A stretch of DNA of 19,867 bases from CAJXZP01 sp964195485 (GTDB taxonomy: Bacteria; Bacteroidota; Bacteroidia; Flavobacteriales_G; Salibacteraceae). Of the stretch, positions 7,063 through 16,700 are shown piece after piece. The notes under the pieces were generated by a model that saw only the letters and a list, made by a program, of their open reading frames with translations, made no database searches and had not been told where the DNA came from. A program made the position numbers and the translations under genes. How positions within the stretch are numbered: position 1 is the first letter of the stretch; each line of letters begins with the position of its first letter. The stretch lies in NCBI GenBank assembly GCA_964195485.1, contig CAXMPG010000098.1, positions 1 to 19,867 of the forward strand, written 5' to 3'.

Positions 7063-7653
7063 ATGAAAAATTTAAAATTTCTATTTCCAGTAATCCTTTT
7101 ATTTCTTGTAATCGGTATTGAATCATGTAAAGAAGATGATGACGATGTTTTGCCTACACCTCCCACCGAATTGGCTATTGGAGACTTTCATGAAGGTGGC
7201 GTAATTTTTTATTTAGACTCCACCCTTACTCATGGGTATGTAGTGTCTACGACTAACCAAAGTTATGGTTGTGAGTGGGGCTGCCAACCTTCTGTTGTTA
7301 CTGGAGCCAATGGCTTAGAAGTTGGTACAGGTACTCAGAACACTCTAGATATACGAAGTGTTTGTCCTTCTCATTTAATTGCAGCGGCAATATGTAATAC
7401 TTTAATATTAAATGGTTACGATGATTGGTTCTTACCTAGTAAAGAGGAGTTAAACTTAATCTACCAAAATAGAGATGTAGTTAATTTAATTTCCGAAGCA
7501 AATAATGGAGAGAGAATTCAAAACATTGAATATTGGACTTCTTCTCATCAGTTAAGTAATACCGTATGGGTTCAGTACATGGGGCAAGGAGGTTCTCAAC
7601 ATGGGGATGTCGAAGATGAATCCAACCACGTTAGAGCGGTTAGAGCATTTTAA
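7063..7653 (+). CDS. DUF1566 (Lcl C-terminal)-like lipoprotein, probably surface exposed
   Basis: The 196-residue product has a lipoprotein signal (FLFPVILLFLVIGIESC, lipid cysteine C22). It is followed at once by KEDDDD, an acidic stretch resembling the lipoprotein export signal that sends Bacteroidota lipoproteins to the cell surface. The mature part (about 38-196) matches the DUF1566/Lcl C-terminal pattern: 'GDFHEGGVIFYLD', 'GYDDWFLPSKEELNLIYQN', 'YWTSSHQLSNTVWVQYM' and a final 'VRAVRAF'. Such domains occur in surface and adhesin-like proteins and fibrobacter-type modules; their ligands are mostly unknown. Two cysteines close together in 'YGCEWGCQP' may form a disulfide. The stop lies 37 bases before the sulfatase ATG, so the two may share a transcript. 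No clear consensus promoter is seen; a TATAATTG at 7039-7046 is one base off the -7 consensus. Confidence 0.82.
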   Translation: MKNLKFLFPVILLFLVIGIESCKEDDDDVLPTPPTELAIGDFHEGGVIFYLDSTLTHGYVVSTTNQSYGCEWGCQPSVVTGANGLEVGTGTQNTLDIRSVCPSHLIAAAICNTLILNGYDDWFLPSKEELNLIYQNRDVVNLISEANNGERIQNIEYWTSSHQLSNTVWVQYMGQGGSQHGDVEDESNHVRAVRAF

Positions 7654-7690
7654 GAAACACAATTCGAAAACCTTATCAATCAATAAAAGT

Positions 7691-10132
7691 ATGAACAAAC
7701 AAAAATTTAAAATGCTGATTAGATCATTAGCATTATGCGTTTTAATTATGTCTTTTGCAGGGTGTGATCAGAAAGCCACTAAGGAAGTTAATTCTAAAGA
7801 GACCAGTAATTCAAACTCAGAATTCAACGGTAAAATTGCCTTAGATGTACGTGATTCTGAATCTGACTGGGCTCCTTATACTCCAAAGACAGCTCCAAAA
7901 GGAGCTCCAAATATTCTTTTTGTTCTGTACGATGATACTGGTTTAGGAGCATGGTCTCCTTATGGTGGCGCTATTAATATGCCAACCATGGATAAACTTG
8001 CTGAAAACGGATTGACTTACACGCAATGGCATACCACCGCTCTTTGTGCGCCAACTCGCTCTACATTACAAACAGGTAGAAATCACCATTTAAATGGAAT
8101 GGCTTCGATAACTGAAACCGCAGACGGTTTCCCAGGAGCAAATGGTAGAATGGGTGCGGAAGTAGTGCCATTATCTAAAATATTACAAGACAATGGTTAC
8201 AGTACTTTTTGGATTGGTAAAAACCATAATGTGCCTGAACAAGATGTGGCCTCTGGAGGAACAAAAAAACAATGGCCATTACAAATGGGATGGGATCGTT
8301 TTTATGGATTTATTGGCGGTGAAACTAACCAATGGTATCCTGATTTGATTGAAGACAACCATTTTGTAGAAAGAGAATTTGAGGAAGGATATCACCTTTC
8401 TAAAGATTTAGCAGATCACGCTTTAGGAATGATTCGTGACCAACAAGCTACCAACCCATCAAAACCTTGGTATATGTGGTATAACCCAGGTGCAAATCAC
8501 GCACCTCATCATGCCCCAAAAGAGTATATCGCAAAGTATAAGGGTAAATTTGATGACGGTTATGATGCCTACAGAGATTGGGTTACTGAACGTATGATTG
8601 AAAAAGGAGTATTACCAAAAGGTACGGTAAATACCCCTATAAACCCAATGCGTGAAGATATGGCGGTAGCTATTGATGGCGTTCGCCCTTGGGATTCACT
8701 AAATGATGACGAGAAAAAATTATTCGCTAGAATGGCGGAAGTATATGCAGGTTTTTCTGAATATACCGATGCTCAAGTGGGTAGAATAATTGATTATTTA
8801 GAAGAAAGTGGCCAGTTAGAAAACACTATCGTAATGTATGCTGCTGATAATGGCGCTTCGGGTGAAGGTTCTCCAAATGGTTCTGTGAATGAAAATAAAT
8901 TCTTTAACGGGTACCCCGATGAGCTTTCAGAGAATATGAAATACATGGATGTTTTGGGTGGACCAGAAACCTATGAGCATTTCCCAACCGGATGGGCCTC
9001 TGCATTTTCTGCACCTTTCAAAATGTTTAAGCGTTATTCTCAATATGCTGGTGGGACAAACGACCCATTAGTAATTTCTTGGCCAAAAGGAATTAAGGCG
9101 AAAGGCGAAATTCGTAACCAATATCACCATTCAGTTGATATTGTTCCTACCTTACTAGAGGTAATTGGCCTAGAAATGCCAGAAGAATACAATGGGGTTA
9201 AACAAGTACCATTATCAGGTGTGTCAATGGCATATACTTTTGATGCGAAACCAAACGATGCGACTCAAAAACATATCCAGTATTTTGCGATGTTAGGTTC
9301 TCGTGGAATTTGGAAAGATGGATGGAAAGCTGCTGCGGTACATGCTCCTCTTTCTGGAAAAGGAAATTTTGATAAAGATGATTGGGAATTATACAATGTA
9401 GCCGAAGATAGATCTGAGTCTAATGATTTAGCCAAAGAAAACCCAGAGAAGTTACAAGAGCTAATTGACGCATGGTTTGCAGAGGCAGAAAAAAATAATG
9501 TGCTTCCATTAGATGATAGAGGTGCAGCTGAAATTATTGCTATTGAAAGACCTTCATCAGAGCCCGCACGTGATAGGTATGTTTATTACCCGTTTGCTGC
9601 GCCAGTGCCAGAAGGTAATGCGGTGAATGTAAGAGGTCGTTCATATAAGATTTTAGCTAACGTTGAGCTTACTGATAAGTCGTCTGGAATTGTGTTTGCA
9701 CACGGTTCACGTTTTGGTGGACATACGTTGTTTATCAAAAACAACAAGCTTTATTACGTATACAACTTCTTAGGTATTAAGCCAGAGCAAGTGTTTGAGT
9801 CATCAATCAAACTTACTCCAGGTGAATACACTATTGGAATGGAATTTATTCGAGAGAAAACAGGTGAAATGGGTGAGTCCCTTGGAACCATGAAGCTTTA
9901 CATAGATGATAAAGTTGTCGCAGAAGGACCAATGAAAACGCAACCAGCTAAATTCACCCTTTCGGGCGATGGGTTATGTATTGGATACGATGGTGGTGAT
10001 GCTGTAAGTGAATTATATCCTTCGCCAAGTAGATTTAACGGAGGTAAAATTGCTTTTGTTGGTGTTACTGTAGAAGGTACTCCTTACGTTGATTTAGAAG
10101 CGGAAGCAAAAAGAGTAATGATGAGCCAATAG
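7691..10132 (+). CDS. Arylsulfatase, type I (formylglycine-dependent), lipoprotein
   Basis: The 813-residue product hydrolyses sulfate esters if active. It has a lipoprotein signal ending in SFAGC (C25). Next come the metal-binding D81-D82 in 'FVLYDDTGLG' and the sulfatase signature C119-A-P-T-R123-S, whose cysteine is converted to formylglycine by a separate maturation enzyme. Further features are a histidine cluster in 'NPGANHAPHHAPKEY', the D386-N387 metal pair in 'AADNGASGEG' and an active-site Lys/His region around 'PFKMFKRYSQYAGGTNDPLV'. It resembles the large AtsA/AtsD-like subgroup, with an extra C-terminal domain of about 200 residues (from about 590) that looks beta-rich. I chose the ATG at 7691 because it opens the signal peptide; an in-frame ATG at 7601 would overlap the upstream gene and add 30 unrelated residues. 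No anaerobic sulfatase-maturating enzyme or FGE is in the window. A strong terminator follows. Confidence 0.92.
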   Translation: MNKQKFKMLIRSLALCVLIMSFAGCDQKATKEVNSKETSNSNSEFNGKIALDVRDSESDWAPYTPKTAPKGAPNILFVLYDDTGLGAWSPYGGAINMPTMDKLAENGLTYTQWHTTALCAPTRSTLQTGRNHHLNGMASITETADGFPGANGRMGAEVVPLSKILQDNGYSTFWIGKNHNVPEQDVASGGTKKQWPLQMGWDRFYGFIGGETNQWYPDLIEDNHFVEREFEEGYHLSKDLADHALGMIRDQQATNPSKPWYMWYNPGANHAPHHAPKEYIAKYKGKFDDGYDAYRDWVTERMIEKGVLPKGTVNTPINPMREDMAVAIDGVRPWDSLNDDEKKLFARMAEVYAGFSEYTDAQVGRIIDYLEESGQLENTIVMYAADNGASGEGSPNGSVNENKFFNGYPDELSENMKYMDVLGGPETYEHFPTGWASAFSAPFKMFKRYSQYAGGTNDPLVISWPKGIKAKGEIRNQYHHSVDIVPTLLEVIGLEMPEEYNGVKQVPLSGVSMAYTFDAKPNDATQKHIQYFAMLGSRGIWKDGWKAAAVHAPLSGKGNFDKDDWELYNVAEDRSESNDLAKENPEKLQELIDAWFAEAEKNNVLPLDDRGAAEIIAIERPSSEPARDRYVYYPFAAPVPEGNAVNVRGRSYKILANVELTDKSSGIVFAHGSRFGGHTLFIKNNKLYYVYNFLGIKPEQVFESSIKLTPGEYTIGMEFIREKTGEMGESLGTMKLYIDDKVVAEGPMKTQPAKFTLSGDGLCIGYDGGDAVSELYPSPSRFNGGKIAFVGVTVEGTPYVDLEAEAKRVMMSQ

Positions 10133-10155
10133 TTGGGTTTCACACAAAGGGGAAG

Positions 10156-10189
10156 AAGAGCTGAGAACAATTGTTCTCAGCTCTTTTTT
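10156..10189 (+). terminator. Rho-independent terminator after the sulfatase gene
   Basis: AAGAGCTGAGAACAA (10156-10170) and TTGTTCTCAGCTCTT (10171-10185) form a perfect 15-base-pair palindrome, followed by a T-run to 10189. In practice the hairpin will have a small loop at its centre. Being A/T flanked on both sides it could act in both directions, but no gene approaches from the right on the minus strand. Confidence 0.88.
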
Positions 10190-10275
10190 GAATTATCAAT
10201 TTTAAATAGATTAAAAATAATGCGATTATGACAATCTTTGAGGTCGCGTTATTTATTAAATACAGCGTTGGTACC

Positions 10276-11079
10276 ATGCGAAAAAAAAAATCGGCATTTC
10301 TCTATTTGTATACATTAGTTTTTATTTCTGTTAATAGCTTGGCGCAAGATGCTCCTAACGCTGATGACGCAGCTCTAGCTAAAGCAACACAAAATCCATT
10401 GGCAGCAATGTATAGTTTGCCACTACAAAATAATACCACTTATGGAGTTGGTAAGTATAATAGGACTCAGAATGTATTAAATGTTCAACCTGTAATTCCA
10501 ATATCATTTAAAAAGTTCAACTTAGTTAATCGCATTATTGTTCCCATAATTACACAGCCATTTTCTAATGAAGATAAAAGTTTAACTGGTGTTGGAGATG
10601 TGGTGTATACGGCATGGTTTTCACCCACAAAAGCGTCAAAGCTCACTTGGGGGGTAGGCCCAGTAATGCAAATCCCAACAAGCTCTAAGTTAGATGAGTT
10701 TGGGACTAGAGAGTTTGGTATTGGACCTTCAATGGTGGCTCTTAAAACTATAAATAAATGGGTAGCTGGGTTTGTAATACAAAATGTATGGACTTTTGGA
10801 GACGTTAAGGAAAACAAGTTCTTATTCCAATATTTTGTGAATTATAATTTACCAAAAGCGTGGTACTTGGTTACTGGACCTATTCTAACTGCCAATTGGA
10901 ACGCAGAAGATGATATGAAATGGGTCGTACCAGTTGGAGGTGGAATTGGCAAAGTTTTTAGAATTGGTAATCAACCAATTAATGTGAACGCTCACATGTA
11001 TTACAATGCTTTAAGACCAGATAATGTGGGAGCTATGGCTTCTAGGCTACAGGTGCAGTTTCTGTTTCCTAAAAAGTAA
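10276..11079 (+). CDS. Secreted outer-membrane beta-barrel-like protein (transporter/neuromodulin-type annotation)
   Basis: The 267-residue product has a signal peptide (MRKKKSAFLYLYTLVFISVN, cleavage near SLAQ/D) and a mature region of alternating beta-strands with aromatic ends. Examples are 'PVIPISFKKFNLVNRIIVPI', 'WVAGFVIQNVWTFG' and a C-terminal strand ending LQVQFLFPKK. This resembles the small OMP_b-brl/'MetA-pathway of phenol degradation'-like proteins that databases often label 'neuromodulin' or 'transporter'. Such genes are often seen next to arylsulfatases, which fits the neighbour here; the functional link is inference. A strong terminator separates it from the sulfatase. I chose the ATG at 10276 over the in-frame one at 10228 because it starts a clean signal peptide. 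The second codon is followed by an uninterrupted run of ten A bases (10281-10290). Confidence 0.7.
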   Translation: MRKKKSAFLYLYTLVFISVNSLAQDAPNADDAALAKATQNPLAAMYSLPLQNNTTYGVGKYNRTQNVLNVQPVIPISFKKFNLVNRIIVPIITQPFSNEDKSLTGVGDVVYTAWFSPTKASKLTWGVGPVMQIPTSSKLDEFGTREFGIGPSMVALKTINKWVAGFVIQNVWTFGDVKENKFLFQYFVNYNLPKAWYLVTGPILTANWNAEDDMKWVVPVGGGIGKVFRIGNQPINVNAHMYYNALRPDNVGAMASRLQVQFLFPKK

Positions 11080-11300
11080 TATTTACGTACAACGTTAAAG
11101 TCGAAAGTTTAATTCTTGGTTTTTTTAAAGCTTAAATTATTTGGGTGGTAAGATATACCCAAATGCATTACTCAACTTATTTTCTGTTTTGGAGTAAAAA
11201 ATTTATAAGATTAAGACTGTAATAGGTTTGAACCATTTCTTTCTTTCATAAATAATGCAAAACCCGTATTTTCGGGGTCTCAAATTTATTCCATGTTTTC
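11080..11300. other. Intergenic region without a recognised feature
   Basis: This AT-rich gap between the barrel-like protein and the repeat-containing secreted protein has no coding frame, repeat or RNA gene that I can support. A TATTTTCG at 11268-11275 is one base off the -7 consensus and lies 25 bases before the next ATG, so it may be that gene's promoter. No clear terminator follows the stop at 11079. Confidence 0.4.
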
Positions 11301-13484
11301 ATGAAAAATATTACGCTATTAATTGCCGCCATTTTACTAATCCCATTCCTTACCGTTGCTCAAATAGAAACAGAGTTTACTTGGCCAATGGAAATTGAAG
11401 CCGAAAACGGATTTGTAACCACGCTATATCAACCCCAATTAGAATCATTTACCGGAAATATTTTAACCGGAAGAATGGCACTAACAGTTAAACCGCCTAA
11501 ATCAGAAATGGTTTTTGGTGCTGTTTGGTTTAAAGCTACAATGGAAACCGACTTAGAAAACCGAACGGTACGGTTGGCTAAAATCAACATAGAAAGCACC
11601 AATTTCCCCGATATGGTGGATGAGGAAAAAATTGAAAAATTCTCGAGTTTGTTGGTGGCTGAAATTGAATCTTGGGATATCGTAATGTCGCTTGACCGTT
11701 TAACGGCAAGTTTAGAAGAAGTAGAAAATGAAAAAGAACTTTCAAGCCAAATAAATAACGACCCACCTAAAATATTCTTAAGAACAAATGCGGCTATCTT
11801 GGTAATGGTAGACGGAGAACCAATCCTTAAAAAAGAGGAAGAATCAGGATTAGAGTATGTAGTAAACACCCCATTTTTTATTGTAAAAGACAAAAAAGGG
11901 GATTTCTACATTAATGGAGGTAAGTTTTGGTATACTTCTAAATTATCTACTACGGGATATGTTGAAACAGAAAAAATCCCAAGTAATGTTTTGCAATTTG
12001 CCGAGAAAAATCAAACCGAAACGGCTACAGATTCTATCGCAGATACATATACCTCTGCCCCAGAAATTATTGTTCAAACCAAAGCAGCAGAACTCATTAT
12101 TATAGATGGGAAGATTGAATACAAACCTTTAGAGGGCACAGAACTTTTATACGTCTCCAATACCGAAAGCGATGTAATTATGGATATTGCATCGCAAAAT
12201 CATTACTTGCTTTTAGCAGGAAGATGGTATGCCTCAAAATCTTTAGAAGATGGCGACTGGTCATTTATGGAGCCTGATAAACTCCCAGCTGATTTCGCTA
12301 AGATTCCAGAAACGTCAGATATGGCAAGTGTTTTAGCCAGTATTCCTGGAACCGAGCAAGCGCAATCTGCACTCCTAGAACAATCCATACCTCAAACGGC
12401 TACAATTGACAGAAAAGAAGCCAAGATTGAAGTGAAATATGATGGAGAGCCAAAGTTCGAAGATGTTACCGGAACCGAAATGAAATATGCCGCAAATGCA
12501 GATAAAACAGTTCTTCTTGTGGAGGGTAAATATTTTGCCATTGAGAATGCTGTTTGGTTCGTTTCCAACAAAGCGGTAGGTCCTTGGGTAGTTTCCGATA
12601 AACGCCCGGAAGGCGTAGATGAAATTCCACCAGAATCTCCGGTGTACAACGTGAAATACGTATATGTGTATGATTCTACTCCGGAGGTGGTTTATGTAGG
12701 ATATTTACCAGGCTATAATTATAGTTACATGTATGGTGGCGTAGTAGTTTATGGTACCGGATATTATTACCAACCTTGGTATGGTGCTTATTATTACCCT
12801 AGACCTGTGACTTACGGATACGGGGTGCATTACAGTCCTTATGCTGGTTGGGGATTCACCGTAGGAGTGAGTTATGGATGGGTAAGTTGGGGATATCACC
12901 CACATTACAGTCATGCATATTGGGGCCCTAGAGGCTACCATTCTGGATACAGACATGGATACCATCACGGTTATCACCATGGATATAATAACGGGTACCG
13001 AGCAGGTTATGCGGCTGGAAATCGCAATGCACAACGTAATAATGTGTATGCAAATCAACGTGGGGTAAAAAATACTGGGAATATTAATCGGGGTAACGGA
13101 AGTAGAAATGTGAATCAAAAAGCACGTCCTTCTACCAAGCAAAATAATATGTACACCGACAAAAAAGGGAATGTGTACCAACGTGATAACAAAGGGAATT
13201 ATCAGCAAAAAACGAATAGACCAAGTACGCAGCAAAAAGCAAAACCTTCAATGGCAAATAAACCTTCCGCTAAACCTGCTGCAAAGCCTGCACAAAGACC
13301 ATCAACAGGTCAAACACAACAGCAAAGACAACAGTTAGATCGTTCTGCGCAAAACAGAAGTCAAGGAAATCAAAACTACCAACGTCAACAGCAACAACGT
13401 CAAGCCCAACCACGCCAAAATTATAGTCGCCCAGCTGGCGGAGGTGGTGGTTCTAGAGGCGGTGGTGGCGGTCGTAGAAGATAA
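11301..13484 (+). CDS. Secreted protein with three internal repeats and a Tyr/Gly/His-rich region
   Basis: The 727-residue product has a signal peptide (MKNITLLIAAILLIPFLTVA). A non-repeated N-terminal part (21-155) comes first. Three diverged repeats of about 80 residues then follow (about 158-235, 255-336 and 363-443), each with a [LY]-x-Y-x-x-N-T-type strand, an 'xxYINGGKFWYTS / LLLAGRWYASK / LLVEGKYFAIE' strand and a closing 'xPxxxxxIP'. The third ends in 'GPWVVSDKRP'. After this comes a segment rich in Tyr, Gly, Trp and His (about 450-570, 'YVGYLPGYNYSYMYGG', 'HGYHHGYHHGYNNGY'). A Gln/Arg/Asn/Pro-rich tail with a 'MYTDKKGNVYQR' motif ends in GGGGGSRGGGGGRRR. Related proteins are sometimes called 'carbohydrate-binding family V/XII'-like, on weak grounds. 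The role is unknown; surface or matrix location is inference. A terminator follows. Confidence 0.75.
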   Translation: MKNITLLIAAILLIPFLTVAQIETEFTWPMEIEAENGFVTTLYQPQLESFTGNILTGRMALTVKPPKSEMVFGAVWFKATMETDLENRTVRLAKINIESTNFPDMVDEEKIEKFSSLLVAEIESWDIVMSLDRLTASLEEVENEKELSSQINNDPPKIFLRTNAAILVMVDGEPILKKEEESGLEYVVNTPFFIVKDKKGDFYINGGKFWYTSKLSTTGYVETEKIPSNVLQFAEKNQTETATDSIADTYTSAPEIIVQTKAAELIIIDGKIEYKPLEGTELLYVSNTESDVIMDIASQNHYLLLAGRWYASKSLEDGDWSFMEPDKLPADFAKIPETSDMASVLASIPGTEQAQSALLEQSIPQTATIDRKEAKIEVKYDGEPKFEDVTGTEMKYAANADKTVLLVEGKYFAIENAVWFVSNKAVGPWVVSDKRPEGVDEIPPESPVYNVKYVYVYDSTPEVVYVGYLPGYNYSYMYGGVVVYGTGYYYQPWYGAYYYPRPVTYGYGVHYSPYAGWGFTVGVSYGWVSWGYHPHYSHAYWGPRGYHSGYRHGYHHGYHHGYNNGYRAGYAAGNRNAQRNNVYANQRGVKNTGNINRGNGSRNVNQKARPSTKQNNMYTDKKGNVYQRDNKGNYQQKTNRPSTQQKAKPSMANKPSAKPAAKPAQRPSTGQTQQQRQQLDRSAQNRSQGNQNYQRQQQQRQAQPRQNYSRPAGGGGGSRGGGGGRRR

Positions 13485-13485
13485 T

Positions 13486-13534
13486 TAGCAAACCCAATCG
13501 TTTACTGAAAGTAGACAGTTGGGTTTGCTATTTT
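13486..13534 (+). terminator. Hairpin terminator after the repeat-containing secreted protein
   Basis: TAGCAAACCCAA (13486-13497) pairs perfectly with TTGGGTTTGCTA (13519-13530), with a 21-base loop, followed by TTTT. It lies directly after the stop codon. The large loop makes it somewhat unusual, but the 12-base-pair stem is convincing. Confidence 0.75.
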
Positions 13535-13702
13535 ACAGGGGATTCAAACCAGTTTTGTCCTTTCGGATGATTTAAATAAATTACTTAGCTCATAATAATG
13601 AGATATTTAACCCTAATCCCACTCATCCTAAAATAATACCCCTTACCAAAAAACATCCAGTTTACTCAAAAATCCTTATAACTTGCATCAAAATCTAAAC
13701 AA

Positions 13703-16700
13703 ATGAAAAACATATTCACCCTCCTTTTATTGGCCACGGCATCTTTATTTGCCTCCGGCCAAAACACTGAATCGCCAGATGCGTTAATGCTCCGATATCC
13801 TGATGTATCAGCAACTGAAATTACTTTTGTTTACGCAGAAGATATATGGGTTGCGCCTATTTCTGGTGGGGTAGCTCGAAGAGTAACTTCTACTTCTGGA
13901 ATGGAACGATTCCCTAAATTCTCTCCCGATGGGAAAACCATTGCCTTTACGGGTAATTACGATGGGAACACCGATGTTTACACGGTAAATCATGAAGGTT
14001 TTAATGTGAATAGATTAACCTTTCACCCCGGTGGTGATATGATGGTGGATTGGAAACCAGATGGTTCAGAGATTTTATTTGCTTCCCGTAGAAAATCTCC
14101 TTCTAATCGCTTTAATCAGTTTTATACTATTAGTACTAAAGGTGGTAATGCGACTCAACTTCCATTGTTTTATGCAGAATTAGGTAGCTATAATGCAGAT
14201 GGTTCTAAACTAGCGTATCAGTTTCTAAATCGTACTACACGTACGTGGAAACGTTATCAAGGTGGAACTGCGAGTGATGTTTTGATTTATGATTTCAAAA
14301 CTAATAAGTCCACTAAAATCACCTCATATAAAGGTACGGATGCGTTACCAATGTGGAATGGCGATAAAATTTATTTCCTATCGGATAGAGGAGATAACCA
14401 TAAAGCGAATATCTGGTCTTACAATACCGGAGATAAATCAATGAAACAAGAAACCAATTTTGACACCTATGATGTGAAGTTTCCTAGTTTAGGTAACGGA
14501 AAAATTGTGTTAGAAAACGGAGGTAAACTACACTTATTAGATTTAGTATCAGGTAAAACTACCGTGGTAGAAATTAAAGTGCCATCGGAACAAATCATGG
14601 CGCGTGCCGAGTGGAAAGATTTAAGTAAATCGGTGAATAGCTTTTTTATATCTCCTACAGGTAAACGTGGTTTATTTGAAGCAAGAGGTGAAATTTTTAC
14701 AGTTCCTGCAGAAAGTGGAATTACCCAAAACCTTACGAATACTTCTAATGCCCATGAACAATCTCCAAACTGGTCACCAGATGGAAAGTATGTGGCATAT
14801 TTCTCTGATATTTCTGGAGAGTACCAGTTAATGATGCGAAATGCAGATGGAACAGGTGATGAAACGGCACTTACTAAGAATTTAAAAGGGTATTACGATA
14901 ACAACTTATGGTCTCCTGATAGTAAGAAAATAGCTTTCAATAAGTCAGATGGTTCAGTTAGATACATTGATATTGATAGCAAAAAAGTAACGCTTGTTGA
15001 CGAAAGTGTAATGGGTAACATTAGAGACTATAAATGGTCTAGCGATAGCAAGTGGTTAACTTACTCTAAAGGGTATGTGAGTCAAAATTCCGTAGTTGTA
15101 GTTTATAGTTTGAAAGATGGTTCTACCCATAAAGTTACGGGTGATTTTTACAGTTGTAACAGTCCTGCGTTTTCTTCAGATGGAAAATATTTGTTTTACA
15201 CTTCTAACAGTAGTTTTAATCCAACATACGGAGATTTTGATGGTACTTGGGTATACAATAAATCCACTGTTTTAATGGCAACAACGTTATCTAAAGATGA
15301 GTCGTCTATTTTATCTCCATCTAATGATATGGAAGAAGTAAAGTCGGATGATAAAGATGAAAAAGACGAAGACGTAGAGGAGGAAGAAGAGAGTTCGGAT
15401 ATCCGTATTGATTTTGATGGTTTAGAAGCTAGAGCGGTTCGTTTAACGGTGGATGCAGGAAATTACGGAAACTTAATTGCTGTGGATGGAAAATTGGTTT
15501 TTGCCTCATTTAGTAATGGAGACCCTGAAATAAAATTCTGGTCTATCGAAGATCAAGAAGAAAGCACTATTGTTTCTGGCGCATTCGGCTTTGAAGTATC
15601 AGCCGATGGTAAAAAATTAATGTACTCTAGCCGTGCAGGAACTGCTATAGTGAGTGTCGCTCCGGGTCAAAAACCAGGTGATGGAACACTAAAAATGAAT
15701 GACGTTAGAGCGTTAATTGACCCAGTTCAAGAATGGAATCAGATATTTAATGAAGCTTGGCGTTTAGAACGTGATTTCTTTTACGATTCTAATATGCACG
15801 GTGTAGATTGGGATGAGGTTAAAACACGTTATGGTAAGTTAATGGCTTATTGCTCAAGCAGAAGCGACTTAAACTATATCATTGGTGAAATGATTGGTGA
15901 GTTGAATGTTGGTCATGCGTATGTTGGTGGTGGTGACATGCCAAGCGCAAGCAGATTAGGTGTCGGTCTTTTAGGAGCTGATTTATCTACCGATGGAAAA
16001 AGTGCCATTAAAATTGATAAAATTTATCAAGGTGCACCTTGGGATGTAACGGTTCGTTCTCCATTCAATGAGCCGGGCGTAAATGTAAACGAAGGCGAAT
16101 ACATTGTAGCCGTAAATCATCAGCCTATTGATGGCGCTCAAAGTCCGTATGCGGCTTTTCAGGGCATGAATCGCAAAGTAGTAGTATTAACTATTTCTGA
16201 GTCAGCTAGCGGAAGCAATAGCCGTGAGGTAGAAGTGAAGTTAATGAGCAACGAAGCACGTTTACGTAATTTAGCTTGGATTGAGTCTAATCGTTTAAAA
16301 GTACTGGAAGCAACCAATGGTAAATGTGGTTATATCTATGTGCCTAATACTGGAAGAGATGGTCAGAACGAATTGTTTAGAATGTACCAAGGTCAGTTCC
16401 ATTTACAATCGTTAATTATTGATGAGCGTTGGAATAGTGGAGGTCAAATTCCAGATAGATTTGTAGAGTTATTAAACCGTCCGGTACGTAGTCATTTTTC
16501 TAGAAGACACGATAACCCAATGACGATTCCTTTTAACGGAATGGATGGGCCAAAAGTGATGATTGCCAATGAGTGGGCAGGTTCTGGAGGCGATATGTTT
16601 CCATACATTTTCAAGCAAGAAAAAGTAGGTCCTGTAGTAGGGAAACGTACTTGGGGTGGCTTAGTTGGAATTAGTGGAATTCCTAATCTGATTGATAATG

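Noticed and set aside
10485..10817. 110-codon open frame on the minus strand
   Set aside because: It lies wholly inside the barrel-like gene, which has a signal peptide and strand pattern; the minus frame has no recognisable motif.
12705..13235. 176-codon open frame on the minus strand
   Set aside because: It is the reverse of the Tyr/Gly/His-rich coding region of the secreted repeat protein, where codon composition suppresses stops on the other strand. It has no family-like sequence.
15332..15400. Frameshift or sequencing error in the acidic run of the tricorn gene
   Set aside because: The frame stays open on both sides and the propeller and peptidase motifs continue in the same frame, so it is a genuine acidic insert.
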